From: Petaurus breviceps papuanus | Taxonomy: Eukaryota; Chordata; Mammalia; Diprotodontia; Petauridae | DNA: 64,000 nt | Assembly: GCA_028583685.1 (NCBI GenBank) | Contig: JAMXIF010000051.1 | Span: 45,851,029 to 45,915,028, forward strand | Direction of reading: 5' to 3' | Part shown: piece after piece, positions 1-10,929 of the stretch | How the letters are laid out: each line of letters opens with the position of its first letter | How positions within the stretch are numbered: the stretch's first letter is position 1 | Position numbers and translations under genes: made by a program | Notes under the pieces: model-generated | Told to the model about the DNA's origin: nothing | The model's database searches: none | Seen by the model: the letters and a program-made list of their open reading frames with translations, nothing else

Positions 1-57
<57 letters not shown>

Positions 58-149
58 GGATAGATGGATAGATGGATAGATGGATAGATGGATGGATGGA
101 TGGATGGATGGATGGATGGATGGATGGATGGATGGATGGATGGATGGAT
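1..149. repeat. (TAGA)n to (TGGA)n compound microsatellite
   Basis: A pure TAGA tetranucleotide run passes through a TAGATGGA mixed zone into a TGGA run. The run is cut by the window edge, so its true length is unknown. The stepwise change suggests slippage after one point change. Bases 150-510 after it hold nothing I recognise. Confidence 0.97.
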
Positions 150-514
150 ACAGAGTTAATCTAGGTTAAGCTTCAGTTAACTCTAAAATGATATTCTCTC
201 CTTTTAGTTAAAAGAACTCTCAGAAAAGTAAAATAGCTGCCAGAATTTCTTGACTAGTGTGGCTGTTTCCTTTCCTTCCATATTTCACATCTGAAGACAA
301 TTTCAGGGTTACTTCATCTCTTTAATGTCAAGACAGGATATCAAAAGCCAGGTCATAAAATAGGTCATCTTACACATTTATAAACACCAAACCCCAAGCA
401 TCACGGAACATTCACTTCTCTTGTTTCCCTTTGTACTTTCATTGAGTTACTGAGGTCCCTAAGGACTTGTGAAGTCGTTAACAGGAATGTCACCAGAACC
501 CATTCCTTGGAGGC

Positions 515-735
515 GGCAGCAAATAGTAGGAAGAGCACTAGTTCTTGAATCAGAGGGCCTGGGTTCAAACATTGCTTCTGATACTTCTACCTGTGTGACC
601 TTAGGCAAGCTACTCAATAAACAAACATTTATTTGCTATCTACTCTGTGCCAGGCACTTAACCTCCTCAGGCTTCAGTTTTGTCATCTATAAAATGACAG
701 ACTTGGGTTCCAATTCCCTTCTAAATCTGTGATTT
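515..735 (+). mobile_element. MIR/CORE-SINE copy with internal insert
   Basis: The sense-strand tRNA-related body is visible: a GAAGAGCACTAGTTCTTGAATCAGA head, the 'gggttcaaa' B-box-like part, 'ctgtgtgacctt' and then 'tgtcatctataaaatga'. Between 'gcaagctac' and 'cctcaggcttcagtt' about 45 bases (roughly 615-660) resemble the 5' end of another old repeat ('caagcatttatt...tgtgccaggca'), so the copy looks interrupted or patched. It is old and non-functional. Bases 736-1920 show nothing I can name. Confidence 0.75.
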
Positions 736-1924
736 GAATTTTTTGTAAGCTTGTCTTTTTTTGGTATGCAAATATTATCTTAGATGTTGACTTTAGAAAC
801 AAATAAATTTCAAAATTATTTTTAAAAGCACAGTCAATTTATGGAAGGATGATATTATATGTATTGGCACCAGCTTTCTACTCTTCTTCTAGGGAGTTGT
901 AGCAGGTTTTAAGATAGACCTCTGCAGGAAGAAAGAAGTGCTCAGAGGAAGCCTCCAATGGGTTACTGGAAAATATATTTCTAACAACACAGCTTTTCCT
1001 TCTCCTTTACCTAAAAGAGACACAGGTACTCTCTTGGGGCTGAAGATTGGATGTAGTGTGGGGAAATTTTTATTGTGCTCTTTTGCAACGACACAGAGAC
1101 ATGGGAACACTTTCTGCAGATAGAAAACTCTAAGTTGAATGGGGTGGAGTTAGTGGGAGGGAAAGAGAGACAATTGAATTTGGATCTGAGGTCTAGGGAC
1201 CAAGTATCAAAGGAATTTGGTTCCGCTGGCCACTGTTTCTGACCTTTGGTATCTCTTTGGGATATCTGAGAAATCCAATGACATGCTTTAACATTCATTC
1301 TTCCTCGCTTCTGTCCAAATAGGGCAGAAGCTAATTTACTAAATTCTGCAAAGTTATCTTTCCAATTATGTTTAGGTGCTAGATAAAATTGCATGAAGCC
1401 TAAATATTTTGAGCTGTGTTTTCATATTTGCAAATGTGCTGGCTAAAAAATGTCAACGAATTCCCTGTATACAGAGATAAAAAAAGGGACCAAGGTTGAG
1501 CCCTGTTCTGAAGGTGCCAGGCTTCTTCTAAGTGGGATTTGAGATAAATGTGACAATCTTAATCAGTTTTACTATTATTAATAATTTTTGCTAAACTTCC
1601 CCAAAATCAAAGCTAAATTGAATCCAGGATGTTTTACTTTGTCTTTAGGCTAAAAGGGATGAGTATCTGATTAAAGGTTTGGCTACTGGATCCTGTTTCC
1701 TCATTCATTCCTTCTTCCCTTCTGTCTATCTATAGAGAGCTCCCTGTAGGAATGGAGCTGAATGTGGACAGCAGAACCATCTAGGGGGAGGAGAAAAGAG
1801 AATGGTTGGGAAAGCTCTAACTCACCTACATGCCAAGGATGGGGGCCAGAAAAGGAAGTGAATATTCTTTCCACCATTTTTGTTTTATCTTCAATTTCAA
1901 CAATTATTCACTTCATAGATGTCA

Positions 1925-2120
1925 TTATTGTTATCACCATCATCATTTATGTAGTGTTGCAAAGTTTGCAAAGGATTTTACAAATAATATCTTATTTTGT
2001 CTTCACAACCATTTTACAATTGTGGAAGCTGAGGCAGAGGTTGATGACTTACCCAGGAATACATAGGTAATTAATGTCTGAGGAGCATTTAAACTCATCT
2101 TCCTAAATCTAGGTCATTAC
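1925..2120 (-). mobile_element. MIR/CORE-SINE copy, antisense
   Basis: Antisense MIR hallmarks run in order: 'gcaaaggattttacaaataatatc', 'cttcacaacc', 'ctgaggcagagg', 'gacttaccca' and 'aactcatcttcc'. This is the usual reverse reading of a MIR core and body. The copy is strongly diverged. Confidence 0.7.
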
Positions 2121-2228
2121 ATTATAAGCTCTCTGAGGATAAGAACCATGGTTCTGCATTTCTTTGAATTCCCAGAGCTTATAAACATGGCTAGCCCATA
2201 GTAAACAACTAATAAGTGCTTGTGGGTA
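2121..2228 (+). mobile_element. L2 LINE 3' end
   Basis: This is the sense L2 tail: 'ataagctctctgaggataagaac', then 'cccatagtaaacaactaataagtgcttg', matching the familiar 'taagctccttgagg ... tagtaggcacttaataaatg' order. Bases 2229-2829 are A/G-rich and may hold a worn copy of the unassigned ancient repeat seen at 9.26 and 50 kb, but I cannot fix this. Confidence 0.65.
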
Positions 2229-2829
2229 AACTGATTATGTCATTTTTTCCAGCAGCACTTAGTTCTACATTTGTTAAGAACAGAGGAAAAAAAAGTGAGT
2301 AGGGGCACATAGGATTGGGGATTAACTGGACAGAAACAATGGGGGGGGGCAATGGATTCAAGTATGAAGGAAAATTCATGGTTGAACTAACCCATCACAG
2401 TTAAGGAAGAGCCTGTCAGGTTGGAAAGACAAAATAAGAGAGATAAACATTAAACAGGTAAGTGATAATGAAAGACAGGGTCTAACTGCCAAAAACATGA
2501 GTGTCAGAAAAGGGGAACTCAAAAAGACACGGATGTAGACAAAAGTAAAAGAAGGCATTAAGGAAGATGTGTGATTGGAAGCAAGTCTTGAAGAAAGGGA
2601 AGAAATACATTGATTGAGAGGAAGAATGGAAGACATAGGCAGTGAAAATAATATTAACAAAACTTGGAATGGGGAATTAAAATAGTGAGTTCAAGAGATA
2701 GTGCCAAAAATCAGCATATCTACATCAGAGAGAGGGTTAATTCTGGAGGTATTTGATTTGGTGGGGTGACCCAGTCAAGAGGCTGTGTGCTCAGGTTTAG
2801 AAACTTGGATTTTGTGCATTAGCATCTCA

Positions 2830-3620
2830 GGAGATGACACCATCTCCCACTTTTGGGGGAAGATTAAGGCTATCTTTCTCTTGATGACCCTTACCTCTCT
2901 TCTGCCCACCCATAAAATCCTCCCTTGATTTTCATTCATTTAATTCCCCTTTCCTCCTCTCACAGATATGTGATAGTTCTCCTCTTGCTAAAGCTATTTT
3001 CTGCCCTCGATTCCATTCCCTTTTGCCTCCTCTAGGAATTTGGTCCATCAATCATTCATTGTTTATTCCTCTCTCTTTCATCTTCAGTTTCTCTTATCTT
3101 TAATCTCTTTCCCTCCATGAGCATGCTCAGGTCTCCTCTATAGTTAAAAAATCATTCCCTTGACCCTATCATTCCTTCAAGCTTTCATTCCATTTTTGTT
3201 CCCTTCTTATTCATTTCTAAACTTCTAGAAAGAGCAATCTCTACTTACTGCCCCAACTTCCATATCACCAATTCAAAGCTCCAGCCCCTGCAATCCAATT
3301 TCCTTCTCCACCATTCTAGTAAAACTTCCTTCCCCAAGGTTACCAGAAGGTCTCAACTGTCAAGTTCAACTGCATTCTGCAGGCTTCCTTGACTTTTCCT
3401 CAGAAATTGACCATGTTAGATGCCTTCCCTACATCTTGATATTTTCTCTTCCCTTGGTTTCTATGATATTACCCTCTCATGGTTCTTCTTTCTCCTGGAT
3501 GACTATTTCTCATCTATGTTTTTTCACTGCATCCTTTTCTTTACTTTCTCTGGATGGATATCCCCAAGGTTCTTTCCTCACTTCATCTCAGTATGGTTGA
3601 CTCACAGATTCAGATTTAAA
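2830..3620 (+). mobile_element. L2 LINE ORF2 (reverse transcriptase region) relic
   Basis: This pyrimidine-rich stretch matches the known L2 ORF2 layout. 'ggcttccttgacttttcctcagaaattgacc' stands for the 'LLDLSAAFDTVDH' part of the reverse transcriptase, followed by 'cttgatattttctcttccc' and 'ggtttctatgatattaccctctcatggttc' (the 'GF.DTTLSWF' part). Frame is lost throughout. L2 is an ancient CR1-clade LINE. Assignment rests on recognising the word order, not on an alignment. Confidence 0.68.
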
Positions 3621-4174
3621 TAATATACTGACCACAGTGAGAAAATTTTAGCTCTTAGATGTGTAACTCAATAACTTCACCAAAATGGGACAACCTTATA
3701 ATTAATTAATATTAGGAAATTAGCATTAACAATTTTAATAGTATTCTACACAACATACTGTAAGGTAGAGCGAGACACACACAGAAGGAAGACAAATAGA
3801 ACCAAGTTCCATAAGAAAGAGAAGACACATATATTGATAAACTACTTGGGATAAAAATAAAGCCTGAAGTGGGAAGTTTAAGTACCTTCAGGAAGATAGG
3901 ACAAAGCAAAAATATATCTTTTCAGATTCCAGGTAAGGGATGTGCCACAACTATAAGTGTATGAGAGTTGGTTGTAAAATTTTCATGTCAATATTTATGC
4001 ATTGGAAATCAGCAAACTCCATAAATCAAGTCTTGATTTATTGTTTTGTAGAATATCTAGACCTCAAAAACTTATGGAGAAAATATCAATAATGCATATT
4101 AAATGTAAAAATTTGTTATGCACATATAGTGCCAGTTATTAAACTTTCCCATCCAGCCAGTTATTAAACTTTCT

Positions 4175-4318
4175 TTTGGAGGTAATCAATGTTAAGTGAC
4201 TTGACCAGTGTCACATGCTAATGAGTGGCCAAGGTCAGTTTTGAACTGAGGTCCTCCTGAATCCATGGACAGTTCTCTCTATCCATGCATCACCTAACTG
4301 CTCCCACTTGTTAAACAT
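4175..4318 (-). mobile_element. tRNA-derived SINE (MIR/WSINE-like), antisense
   Basis: The reverse SINE body shows 'gttaagtgacttgacc', 'gtcacatgct', 'ttttgaactgaggtcctcctga', 'tctctatcca' and a terminal 'cacctaactgctccca', which is the antisense of the gggcagctaggtg head. Bases 3621-4174 before it hold nothing I recognise. Confidence 0.75.
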
Positions 4319-4800
4319 TTACCAGCACACCACTGGTCCAGCTGATCCGTGTTTACTTGACTTTATCCATGTTGAAGTTCTTGGTTAGAAAGAAAATGTG
4401 AAAGTTTCAGGGCCTCCCAACATGGAGAGAAAAATGAGAGAACTTTGAGGAAAAAAAAAGAGGGGAGTGTAAGTGTCTATTGGGTTTCTTTCCAAAGTAA
4501 TGGGATAAAAGCCAATCTGCTTTTCAAAAAAAAGGGAACAGGTGATGAAAAGAGCCCACCTTAAAAAAAAACAAGCAAAACATCCTCTACTCTCCATTGT
4601 ATGTATCTGTGTGCATTTATGTGTATTTACATTAATAAATATGTATACAACACATACACATAGAGAAAATGTTTTTGTGAGTTCATATCTGTAATGATTT
4701 ACAAATCCTTACAAAATAGGTATATATGTATATACTTAGAGAATACATAAATATTACCATCCCAACCTCTTTTCCTAAGAAAGTAAATGGGCAAAAGTAC
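4319..4800. other. No recognised feature
   Basis: This AT-rich DNA has short A runs at 4450 and 4563 and a loose CA/TA patch near 4620-4735. I see no gene or nameable repeat in it. Confidence 0.5.
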
Positions 4801-4802
4801 AT

Positions 4803-5080
4803 GGGCAGCTAAATATTATGATGGATAGAGTGCTAAACTTGGAATTAAGAAACTATGAGTTCCAATTGTGCCTCAGGTACCTACTAGCTGTGTACACTAG
4901 GCAAAGCACTTAATTTATATAAGCCTCAGTTTCCCTATCTGTAAAATGGGACTAATAATGTCTGTTTCATCTGCCTTAAAGAGTTGTAACAAAGACTAAG
5001 TTATATAGTATATGTAAAGCACTTTCTGAAACAAAGTACTATATAAATACCATGCTATTTTTACTGTTATTATTGTTAAT
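4803..5080 (+). mobile_element. Near-complete MIR/CORE-SINE copy
   Basis: All parts are in order: a gggcagctaaa head, the B-box-like 'gagttccaattgtgcctcagg', 'ctagctgtgta', 'cctcagtttccctatctgtaaaatggg', the CORE 'aaagagttgtaa', and the tail 'tgtaaagcactttctgaaa ... tactatataaata'. Length of about 280 bp is close to full for the family. Confidence 0.85.
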
Positions 5081-5299
5081 AATCTTAAGATTATTGATTC
5101 TATAAGTATACATATGCATGACTCTCATTATCTTGACACAAGATGTTAAACTCATGGCAAACAGTCCATACTATTAATAAAAATGAGGAACGTAGGAGGA
5201 AAGAAATTTTGATAGGAAAGAGGACTCCCTTTGAACAGCTGGACATTAAGTTGTTGACTCCAAATGGACCTATTCTGAAGAAAGGGATGAGGATCACTA

Positions 5300-5370
5300 A
5301 CCTGAAACAAATGACTTACCTTCTCTGGTCTCCTTATATTCCCCATCTATAAAATGAAAGGGAAACATAT
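5300..5370 (+). mobile_element. MIR fragment
   Basis: A short sense piece: 'cttaccttctctggtctccttat' followed by 'ccccatctataaaatgaaag'. Bases 5371-5747 hold no feature I recognise. Confidence 0.5.
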
Positions 5371-5747
5371 CTACTCAACTCTACTATGAAGCTTCGGATA
5401 AAAATAGTATGATGTAGGAAGTCTTCCAGAAAGAAAAACGATTTGTAACTAATTCCTGGTCATCCATGGCAATATCTGAATCTCAGATTCAATTCCCTGT
5501 ACCTCAGCATCACATGTCACCCTTCCTTCATTCCTATAAGGGAGTTTATTTTCATATTAATATTGGCTCAAGCAAACTTCACCTGGCGAAACAAACTATC
5601 GCCACCATATCTGGAAACACAGAGTGACATGTAAATTTTTTATAATTAAAACTGCATATGTATCCTTGTACTACTATCAAACCTTCCATAAAATGGTGCT
5701 TAGTTTCTTCAATAAAATGCCAGCCCCTTTCAGGCATAGATCATTCC

Positions 5748-5885
5748 TTTTGGCCATGTGTTATAATAGAAAGAACATTGTGCAAGACTTGGAGCTTAGG
5801 AAAGAAAGAGCTAGGTTCAAATCCTGCCTTTCACATTTCCATTTGATTAAGGAAACCTTTGCAGAGCATAGGTTGATCTAGGCTA
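5748..5885 (+). mobile_element. MIR 5' part
   Basis: A sense MIR head and body: 'atagaaagaacattgtgcaagacttgga' then 'aggttcaaatcctgcctttcaca'. The 3' half is missing. Confidence 0.65.
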
Positions 5886-5991
5886 TGGTGTGTGGTACAT
5901 TTAGGGCATAGATAGAAGTAATTCTACCATCAAGGGCTGAACTATCCATCTAGGAATATTCATTTTGGAAGCCTAGCCAGCAGTTTTTTTT

Positions 5992-6088
5992 AAAGGTAAC
6001 TAGATATTAAAATAGCACAGTATTGGATCTGGAATCTGGAAAACCTGAGTTTTTCCCAATAAAAATCCCACCTTTTAAAGTCTGCCCT
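5992..6088 (+). mobile_element. MIR head fragment
   Basis: 'taactagatattaaaatagcacagtattggatctggaatctgg' matches a worn SINE head followed by the body start. The rest is replaced by an L2 tail. Confidence 0.5.
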
Positions 6089-6089
6089 A

Positions 6090-6275
6090 AGTTACTAATT
6101 CTAGTGCCTTCCCTCTATTATTTTTTTTCAATTTGTTCTGTATATAGTTTTATTTGTATATATTTATTTGTAGATTGTCTTCTTCATTAGATTGCTTCTT
6201 TTGTGTTATTAATGCTTGGCACGGTACTTGGCACACAATAGGTGTTTACTAATTTTTTATTTGTTGATTGGAAAT
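6090..6275 (+). mobile_element. L2 LINE 3' end
   Basis: Sense L2 terminal region: 'ttctgtatatagttttatttgtatat', 'agattgtcttcttcattagattg', then 'gcttggcacggtacttggcacacaataggtgtttacta'. This is the characteristic L2 3' UTR order. Confidence 0.8.
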
Positions 6276-6302
6276 CCTGCCTTGGATACTCATTAGCTTT
6301 TT

Positions 6303-6572
6303 TGTTGTTTAGCAGTTTCAGTCATGGCTGATCCTTCATGAACCCTTGCAAAGTTTTCTTGGTCAAGATAGTGCAGTGGTTTGCCATTTCTTTCTCCAGC
6401 TCTTTTTACAAATGAGGAAAATGAGGCAAACAGGATTAGGTGACTTGCTCAGCATCATATGGCTATCAAGTGTCTGAGGCCAGATTTGAACTCACAAAAA
6501 TATGTTTTCCTTACTCTAGGCCTGGAGCTTTATCCCCTGTGCTGCCAAGTTGTCCCACTAACTAGCTAACTA
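6303..6572 (-). mobile_element. Marsupial tRNA-headed SINE with hexanucleotide-style tail, antisense
   Basis: Read on the minus strand it starts with a gggacaacttggcagcac head, carries a tRNA-like B box, then 'caggaaatggcaaaccactgcacta', and ends with 'gatcagccatgactgaaactgctaaacaacaa'. The same plan is seen on the plus strand at 37076-37290. The 3' part is of the type shared with RTE/BovB-like LINE tails. Confidence 0.8.
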
Positions 6573-6689
6573 GTAAGTTAAAATAAAACAAAAAAATAAA
6601 AGATAGCAACAAACAGGATAAACTCAGACTATAGAGGTTACCTGGTAAAGCCTACTTTAACCATGAATGTGACTAAGAGACTGATTATG

Positions 6690-7345
6690 TCTTCACCTTA
6701 GATTTCTCCTCTTTAAGAAGGACATAATAATGACACTCTCTTGCAATGTTCTTGTAAGGACAAAATGAGATGATAGACTGTAGCGGCAAGCACCCCAAGC
6801 GTCCTCAGGGTTTGCTGCCAATACAGGTTCTTGGATCTGCCTTGTTAAAGGAAAGCAACTCAAAATGGGTTAACAAGCTTACTTTAATCAGTCAAACATA
6901 TATCGTTTACCTCGTTCAGGGGAAAAAGGTCAGCACCCCGAACTTCAAAGTATACAGGCAGAAGTATCAAGACAGAAACAGATCAAGTAGACAGCTTTCC
7001 AAACTGTCCAGCCATTACATACATACCCAATCAACATCTGGGTTTTTCAAAGCCGGAGGGGTGGGGGGGGCCCTCCGGACAACGGCTTCCCAGAATCCAT
7101 ATCAAATCACAGAACACTTCTCAAAGTGAGCCCCCAAAAACAAAGCTACACATCAGGGCTTATATAGCCTTCTCCTGGCTCAGAGAATGTAATAACCTTT
7201 TGGACCCACTGGCCAATCAAAAAGTATCAACTGAAAAACAAGCCTCCCACCGCAGGCTCCAGGTGCACTTTAGCCTAGGGACAGGGAAGATCTTTAAAAT
7301 TTACATTCCCATTACACAGACCTAAGGTGCTTTGCAAACCCCACA
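6690..7345 (+). mobile_element. MIR copy split by LTR insertion
   Basis: The left half is 6690-6778 ('cctcctctttaagaaggacataataatgaca' to 'aaggacaaaatgagatgata'). The right half resumes at about 7317 ('ctaaggtgctttgcaaaccc'). Joining them gives the usual MIR CORE and tail order, so the LTR at 6779-7316 landed in an older MIR. Confidence 0.75.
6779..7316 (-). mobile_element. Solo LTR, endogenous retrovirus fossil (family A, copy 1)
   Basis: A 538-bp unit with TGTA...TACA ends. The minus strand carries a TATATAAG box near 7160 and an ATTAAA-type poly(A) signal near 6890, which gives the orientation. Flanking 5-base repeats (tagac / cagac) are nearly the same. Related units lie at 37807-38302 and 47694-48167, all in the same orientation. 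No internal retroviral genes adjoin it, so it looks like a solo LTR. It is old and broken. I do not assign a named family. Confidence 0.85.
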
Positions 7346-7439
7346 GCACTCTTAAAAGCCAAAGCCAAAGAGAGAATGAAGTCTGGGAATAGGGAAGACA
7401 AAAAAAGAAATGAGGAGAGCGTGAAGATTTCAAGACAAG

Positions 7440-7895
7440 GCAAGAAGGAAAAAGTAAGAAGTCACAGCATCACTGGATTTGAATGTTGAAAGGAAGCTCA
7501 GAGGCTATCTAATCTAACCTAAACACAAAAGAAATCTCTCATTCTAACACACTCAACAAGTGATGGCCAGGCCTCCACTAGACTTCCAAGGAGAAGGAAG
7601 ACCATCACCTCCTTCTCCACTGTGGGACTACTCAAAAAGTCTATCCTGACATAAATTTGTAGCTTCTACCCATCACTCCTGGTTCTGCTTCTTGAGTCAA
7701 ACAGAAAAAAAATATATAAGCCCTCCTCCTTAAGATAATTGTTCTAATACTTAAAGACAGCTATCACATCCTGGTTGAGTCTTCTCTTCCCCAGTCTAAA
7801 TATCATACTTCCTTCAGCCAATTGCCATATGACATGAACTCAAGGCCCTTCATCATCTTGATTGTCCTCTTCTGGACACTGGCCAACATGTCCAG
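7440..7895. mobile_element. L3/CR1-clade LINE fragment
   Basis: Characteristic CR1/L3 non-coding words appear: 'ctatctaatctaacct', 'gtgggactactcaaaaagtctatcc', 'gaactcaaggcccttcatcatcttgattg' and 'tcctcttctggacact'. The 'ccctt-catc-gt-ctcctctggac' string is typical of this clade. Strand is not fixed. Confidence 0.62.
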
Positions 7896-8090
7896 AATAA
7901 TGGCAAAGGAGAGGGAGAAGAGATCTTGTTACTAAGCGAGCCAGGGGAAGGGGAGGAGGGAAAAAGAGAAAAGTACTCACCGAGGCCAGAGATTCTTAGA
8001 ACTCTTATTGAGGTCTGAGAAAAGTGTATTTCAGAGGCCTGGGTTACACTGTCCTGGCTAGCCAATGATGGACAACTAGAAGTAAGATCA
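7896..8090. other. No recognised feature
   Basis: A purine-rich patch (7905-7970) followed by unassigned sequence. No gene signal. Confidence 0.4.
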
Positions 8091-8094
8091 ATGT

Positions 8095-8290
8095 CCCTTG
8101 CTCCTACAGAGAATCGAGGACCAGAGTTTTAGATATGGAAGGGACATCCGAGGTGATCTGATCCAACCCACTCATTTTATAGATGAAATTAAAGCCTGGA
8201 GAGTGACTTGCCAGAGATCTCAAAAGTGAGATTTGATTCCAGCTTCTCTGGGTCCAAATGCCTTCCTGGCTGATACGGAAAGTGGGAGGA
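8095..8290 (-). mobile_element. MIR copy, antisense
   Basis: 'gatctgatccaacccactcattttatagatgaaatta', 'gtgacttgcc' and 'ttccagcttctctgggtccaaatgccttcc' follow the reverse MIR order. Confidence 0.65.
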
Positions 8291-8489
8291 CCAGAGGAAG
8301 GCATGAGAGGAAAAGCCCCACATATGCTATCAGCCAGTGAGCCAGATCTCAGGCTGGATGGTAAGGAAGATGGAAGTACCTGCTACTCCCCATATCACCC
8401 AGGGCTCCCCAGACTCAAAACACACCTGACATGTGAACAAACCTAAGTCCAAAATCCAGTGCCAAAAGCAGTCTAAAATATGTAAGAAT

Positions 8490-8605
8490 TGCTAGTAACA
8501 AAAAATGGCTAACCAGTTCAGCATCTTTTTTGAGTAAACTCCAAATTGGGTCATCAAGAGTCAGACATGACTGAAACACCCAAACAGCAACAACAGTAAC
8601 AAAGA
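8490..8605 (+). mobile_element. SINE 3' tail of the RTE-tailed type
   Basis: 'agtaaactccaaattgggtcatcaagagtcagacatgactgaaac' then 'aacagcaacaacagtaac' is the 3' tail of the SINE type seen complete at 37076. The head is absent, so this is a 5'-truncated copy. Confidence 0.75.
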
Positions 8606-9255
8606 TCATCTTCCCTCCATTTGGTCTGGGCCAGCAAACACATTTTATGGTTTTTGATACAATCAACTATGAGATTGAAACATTACGCAGAAATAGTATT
8701 CTTGTCAAAAAGAAAATCCCTGCAAAGCAATAGGAAAACATAACAGACATGAATAATTGTCATACTTTTTAGTGTCTGATGTTTGAGTATTACTATTCCC
8801 TTTTCTAAAATCACCCCACTTGTGCATGCTGCATGTATAGTAATGATTCAAAAATATCTTCAGTTCATCTATTTGTTACCGTAATCGTGTTGCAGCATAC
8901 GATGGTATGGGGAGAGAGGGAAGCAGGGAAAGGAAGCATACAGATGATGGAGGATGTGTGTGTGTGTTATGTGTGTATGCTACATTTTTGTATACATAAT
9001 GATACGTCATTTCTGTAATCGACATCATTTCATGATCCAAGTGTAGAAAAAGGAGGCAATTGGAAGCCTTTCTGGTATTCCGTTTTATACCCAGTGTTTC
9101 TATTGACATACATTATAAAGCAAGCTTATAAATAAATGAGTATTCACATAGAGAGGCTATTGTTTCTGGTTTTGTTTGGTAGCCATACCTATAGGGCAGA
9201 GATAGTACCTTAGTTTTAGAAATAGAAAGGAGATGACAATCAACTAATGTGCTGT
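8606..9255. other. Unassigned DNA with short TG run
   Basis: A (TG)n patch lies near 8955-8980. I recognise no repeat family and no gene in the rest. Confidence 0.5.
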
Positions 9256-9261
9256 TTAAAC

Positions 9262-9972
9262 AGAATATTAATGTATTGATCAACAAGCATTTGTAACTGC
9301 CTGCAATGTACCATACATTGTATGAGGGGCTAAGGATACAAGTACAAAGAATAAAGCAATCCCCTATGGCAAAGGGCTTACATTCTACCAGGCAAGAAAA
9401 GAATATACATGCATACACATGCATATCTACATATTCACATAACATGTGTGTATGTGTATATGTGTTCACACATGTTATATATATGATTATGTGTATGTTT
9501 GTATTTTGCAAAATCAATATAAAGGGAATAAGTAGAAAGGAGTTAATTACAGAGGAGTTTGGGACAGAGGTCCCTGCACTTGTGGGCAACAACAACAGCA
9601 TCATGTGGAAAGTAGCTCTTCAACTATGCCTAGAAGGCAGAGCGTAACTGAGTGAGTCTGTGTTCCAAAGGGAGAGCATTGTAGGCACTGGGGATGGCCA
9701 ATGCAAAGGCATGGAAAAGGAAGTTGAAGCAATTGTGTGTGAGGACTCTAGAGAAAGTCACTTTGACTAGATCAGGGAGTGTGAGAGGGAGAGGTGTGTA
9801 GGATGAGACTTGAAAACTAGATTGGGGACAAGTTGTGAAGGACATTAAAAGCTAGGTAGAGGAGCTGATATTTAAATCTAGAGGCAAAAGGAAATCGTTG
9901 GAGTTTATTGAATAGGGGAGTGACATGGTTGGAGCTAAGGACAATCATTTTGGCAGCAGTGTGGAGGACAGC
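9262..9972 (+). mobile_element. Unassigned ancient repeat, family B (long copy)
   Basis: It begins 'atcaacaagcatttgtaactgcctgcaatgtacca', continues through 'gggcttacattctacca' and 'gagcattgtaggcactgggga', then 'tttattgaataggggagtgacatggttgg' and 'cattttggcagcagtgtgga'. The same word order recurs at 18165-18530, 33180-33700, 49980-50630 and 62660-63720. It is a dispersed old family shared by marsupials and probably other mammals. I cannot name it with confidence. A CA/TA microsatellite interrupts it near 9395-9490. Confidence 0.7.
9395..9492. repeat. Alternating CA/TG/TA microsatellite
   Basis: Purine-pyrimidine alternation (catgcatacacatgcatat ... gtgtgtatgtgtata) inside a family B repeat. 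Such tracts are known to slip and can adopt left-handed DNA. Confidence 0.8.
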
Positions 9973-10609
9973 AGCCAGTAAAAATGACTGTTTAGAAAGA
10001 AATGTGGTACTACTGAATGCAAAGCAAAGATAATATTCGGATTGATTCTTCTCATTTGGGGTAAAATCACACTCACACACACACATGCACACACATACCA
10101 TTGTGAAGTAGCCTAATAAGTATAAAGCATTTCCCATTATTCTCTCCCTAAAGCAGTAACTCTGGAATATTTAAAATATTTTTTAAAAATGTTGATAACT
10201 GCATTTCAACATAATTTCATTTTAATTTAGTAATTCCTTATGTATGTTATTTCATGAATTTAAAAACCCTGTTCTGAGGAGGGGTCTATAGGCTTCACCA
10301 GAATGCCAAAGGGACCATAATATGCTGTAAGTTAAGAACTCCTCTGTTAAAGGAAGCAGGCAAATCAAAACCAAGATATTTCTTGTGATTTTTACATTTT
10401 AATTCCGATTGTGGTTATATTAGCTAAAGTTTGCCTTTATTTCCATGACAGCCAGACATGTGTTTGCACCAATCATATCACCTAGTTATCTCCAGGATTT
10501 TCATCAAAGGTAAAATAAAGTCAAAGGACTCTCTTAGGTTGGTTTTGGAAATGACATAAATAAAGCATAATGTAGGATGAGTATATATGACAGTATAGCC
10601 CTTTCTAAA
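9973..10609. other. No recognised feature apart from a CA run
   Basis: A (CA)n run lies at about 10071-10098. The rest is AT-rich and unassigned, with no gene signal. Confidence 0.5.
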
Positions 10610-10745
10610 AGACAAGACCATCCTGTCCTATTTTCCCCAATCTAGGTGATTAATATTGCCTTCGATGGGTCCAATGCATAAGACAAGACCATCCTGTCAC
10701 CCTCTCCCCTATCTAGGTGACGAATGTGGCCTTCAATCAATGCCC
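10610..10745 (+). repeat. 71-bp tandem duplication
   Basis: Two head-to-tail units start with 'agacaagaccatcctgtc' at 10610 and 10681. Both then share 'ccc..atctaggtga' and 'aat.ttggccttc.at' with scattered differences. The period is 71 bases. The units have drifted, so the duplication is not recent. Confidence 0.85.
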
Positions 10746-10929
10746 ACCTTTCAACCAAAAATAAAAAACAAAACAACAACTTATGAACAATTTGCATTTT
10801 CTCCTCAGTCCATCAAAGAAACATTATTAAAACCAGTGAGCCCCAACCCATTAGAACCACGCTCACGTCAGAAACAACGCACTGGCCTGCCCGTTCTCCG
10901 TTTTTATGCACTGCTCTAGGACTATAAAT

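Noticed and set aside
1-149. Regular short repeats suggesting a CRISPR-like or satellite array
   Set aside because: Plain tetranucleotide microsatellite without spacers; the genome is eukaryotic.
7050-7095. G-run and GC patch that could be a regulatory island
   Set aside because: It is inside the solo LTR of family A.
9113-9604. 163-codon minus-strand frame
   Set aside because: It runs through a CA/TA microsatellite and a family B repeat; the protein is low-complexity and has no motif.
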